From NCBI GenBank assembly GCA_017474045.1, contig JAFUHX010000013.1:1-44547 (forward strand): a DNA stretch of 44,547 nt, given 5' to 3'. The notes beneath the pieces were generated by a model. It was not told the DNA's origin and did not search any database. It saw nothing but the letters and a program-made list of their open reading frames with translations. Below, one piece after another: positions 43,007-44,547 of this stretch. A program made the position numbers and the translations under genes. This DNA is from Clostridia bacterium (GTDB lineage: Bacteria; Bacillota; Clostridia; Oscillospirales; Acutalibacteraceae). Every line of letters starts with the position of its first letter. Position 1 is the stretch's first letter.

Positions 43007-44547
43007 ATGAAACGATTAAATTGCTATATCTATACCCGTGTTTCAACATCAATGCAGGTTGAGGGCTTCAGCCTTGATGCACAAAGAGAAAGGCTCCGTA
43101 AATATGCCGAGTATCAGGAAATGCATATTGCAGGTGAGTACAGTGATGAAGGTAAATCAGGTAAAAACATTGGCGGAAGACTTGAGTTTCAGAGAATGTT
43201 ATCAGATATTGCAAGCGGTAAAGATAATATAGACTATGTGCTTGTTTTTAAACTGTCCCGCTTCGGAAGAAATGCCGCTGATGTTCTTTCATCTTTACAG
43301 ATTATGCAAGACTACGGTGCAAATCTTATCTGCGTTGAGGATGGTATAGACAGTTCAAAAGATAGCGGTAAACTGATGATTTCCGTTTTATCTGCCGTTG
43401 CTGAAATTGAGCGTGAAAATATTCTTGTTCAGACAATGGAAGGCAGAAAACAAAAAGCAAGAGAAGGCAAATGGAACGGTGGCTTTGCACCTTACGGATA
43501 TTATCTTGAAAAAGGTGAACTGAAAATTGCTGAAGATGAGGCAGAAACAATCAGATTTATTTTTGACAAGTACATTAACACCAACATGGGTGCTAACGGT
43601 ATTGCAAAATATCTCAATCAACACGGCATAGCTAAAAAGCCAAGGCAGAACGGAACATTAGATACCTTTTCTGCACACTTCATAAAGTTGGTTATACAGA
43701 ACCCTGTGTACTGCGGAAAGATAGCTTTTGGCAGACGAAAAACAGAAAAGATTAACGGCACCCGAAATGAATATCATATAGTCAAACAGGATACCTATCC
43801 TGTTTATGACGGCATTCATGAGGCTATTGTATCTGTTGAAGATTGGGAGTTAGCTCAACAGAAGCGTAAAAAGTTAGGTGTTAAACGGGAGAAGATATAT
43901 AATCTCGATCACGAACATTTATTATCAGGATTGCTCCGCTGTCCTGTTTGCGGTGCGGCAATGTACGGTAACATTAACCGTAAGAAAAAGCCTGACGGTA
44001 CAATCTACAAAGACCACTTTTATTATGCCTGTAAGCACCGAATGAAGGTTGATGGACACAAGTGTGATTATCACAGACAATGGAATCAGACTGTTGTAAA
44101 CGGTGCTGTTGAAGAGGTAATTGAAAGGCTTGTATCTAACCCCGAATTTGAAAAGGCTTTGTGCGAAAAGATAAACACAAGAGTAAGTACAGAAGGTCTT
44201 GAAGAGGAACTTGCAGTATTCAAAAAGCAACTCAATCAGCTTGTAATGTCAAAAAGAAAACTTGCATCTCAAATGGATACCCTTGATGTAACTGACAGGC
44301 ATTATGATAAAAAGTATCAGGATATGCAAAACAGACTTTATGATTTCTATGATGAGATAGAGGTTGTAGAGGAACAAATAACGGAATTACAGTCCCGTAT
44401 AGCAAATATAAAAGAAGAAAAAATATCAGGTGAAAATGTCTATCTTTTTCTGCATTATTATGGTACAATGTACAAAGAGTTTACTGATGCTGAGAAAAAG
44501 AAGTTTCTCAATACCTTCATTGAGAGTGTTGAGATATTCAAAGAAGA
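43007..44547 (+). CDS. Large serine recombinase (partial, runs off window)
   Basis: 513 codons are visible; the stop lies beyond the window. The resolvase domain begins RLNCYIYTRVSTSMQVEG with nucleophile S13 and contains LSRFGRNAADV and AVAEIERENI. The recombinase domain (about 165-280, GFAPYGYYL onward) follows, then a zinc-ribbon (CPVCGAAM ... YACKHRM ... C) and a long coiled coil from about residue 395. This matches TnpX/TndX-type integrases that excise and insert Clostridia mobile elements. AAGGAG lies 10 bases before ATG. It probably drives integration at the rlmD end of this element. The N-terminal catalytic motifs are intact. Confidence 0.93.
   Translation, partial: MKRLNCYIYTRVSTSMQVEGFSLDAQRERLRKYAEYQEMHIAGEYSDEGKSGKNIGGRLEFQRMLSDIASGKDNIDYVLVFKLSRFGRNAADVLSSLQIMQDYGANLICVEDGIDSSKDSGKLMISVLSAVAEIERENILVQTMEGRKQKAREGKWNGGFAPYGYYLEKGELKIAEDEAETIRFIFDKYINTNMGANGIAKYLNQHGIAKKPRQNGTLDTFSAHFIKLVIQNPVYCGKIAFGRRKTEKINGTRNEYHIVKQDTYPVYDGIHEAIVSVEDWELAQQKRKKLGVKREKIYNLDHEHLLSGLLRCPVCGAAMYGNINRKKKPDGTIYKDHFYYACKHRMKVDGHKCDYHRQWNQTVVNGAVEEVIERLVSNPEFEKALCEKINTRVSTEGLEEELAVFKKQLNQLVMSKRKLASQMDTLDVTDRHYDKKYQDMQNRLYDFYDEIEVVEEQITELQSRIANIKEEKISGENVYLFLHYYGTMYKEFTDAEKKKFLNTFIESVEIFKE

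Larger units (their letters stand above)
29850..44547. mobile_element. Integrated mobilizable element (ICE/IME-like), right end outside window
   Basis: From the rlmD 3' end onward the genes are mobile-element types: TnpV (Tn4451 family), MobC and MobP relaxase with a likely oriT, ParB-like protein, small conserved element protein and a large serine recombinase at the right edge. Cargo (SIR2 operon, LytTR system, secreted protein) lies between. The A/T content rises sharply at 30.2-34.3 kb. rumA/rlmD-type genes are known insertion sites for such elements in Firmicutes. No conjugation (type IV secretion) genes are in the window, so it is either mobilizable only or incomplete here. Confidence 0.7.

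Overview
The window looks like the chromosome of a low-GC anaerobic Firmicute, most likely a gut Clostridia of the Oscillospiraceae/Ruminococcaceae type. The signs are a single-polypeptide pyruvate:ferredoxin oxidoreductase, consensus sigma-A promoters with strong AGGAGG ribosome binding sites, host-glycan glycosidases (GH2, GH27), secreted proteins with short aromatic C-terminal tails, and a Tn4451/ICE-like mobile element with TnpV, a MobP relaxase and a large serine recombinase. No tRNA, rRNA or CRISPR array was recognised.

Left part (1-14.8 kb, host backbone). A hairpin- and repeat-rich non-coding stretch (1-650) precedes a large protein possibly of the glycoside hydrolase/deacetylase barrel type (709-3195). 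Then follow a small secreted protein on the minus strand, a polyprenyl-phosphate sugar-phosphate transferase, a CPBP membrane protease and tadA. A repeat-rich gap contains a 31-residue peptide gene. Next come a GH27 alpha-galactosidase, rplM-rpsI, a minus-strand pair (DtxR-type regulator plus a DUF1292 protein) and nifJ.

14.8-18.4 kb is a compact five-gene cassette. It is A/T-rich, has its own perfect promoter, and is bracketed by two copies of a ~65 bp palindromic repeat. It encodes an unknown protein, a PD-(D/E)XK nuclease-like protein, a two-helix membrane protein, a beta-CASP/RNase J-like metallo-hydrolase and a small membrane protein. I recognise no named system with this composition; it is a candidate defence or stress cassette.

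18.4-30.2 kb is host backbone again: pth with a stand-alone GlmU acetyltransferase domain, rlmB, a very acidic membrane protein that looks like a catalytically dead P-type ATPase, an ABC ATPase/permease pair, lacZ, a 36-residue membrane peptide gene, and an rlmD-type rRNA methyltransferase with an added C-terminal domain.

From about 29.9 kb to the right edge the sequence reads as one integrated mobilizable element whose left end is fused to the 3' end of rlmD. Its cargo begins with a two/three-gene candidate anti-phage operon: a SIR2 - TIR-like - HEPN triple-domain protein, a GHKL ATPase fused to a PD-(D/E)XK nuclease, and a 97-residue protein. Then come TnpV, a zinc-ribbon protein, a large secreted Ig-like protein, and a divergent LytTR response regulator/histidine kinase pair. 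A LytTR-type direct repeat sits between the secreted-protein gene and the regulator, oriented toward the former. The transfer/maintenance module follows: a likely oriT, MobC, a relaxase whose only well-placed start is ATT, a ParB-like protein, a 76-residue protein, and a large serine recombinase cut by the window end. The element appears to carry its own mobilization and integration functions, a signal-controlled surface protein and a defence operon. The cassette at 15-18 kb is a second, independent accessory insertion.
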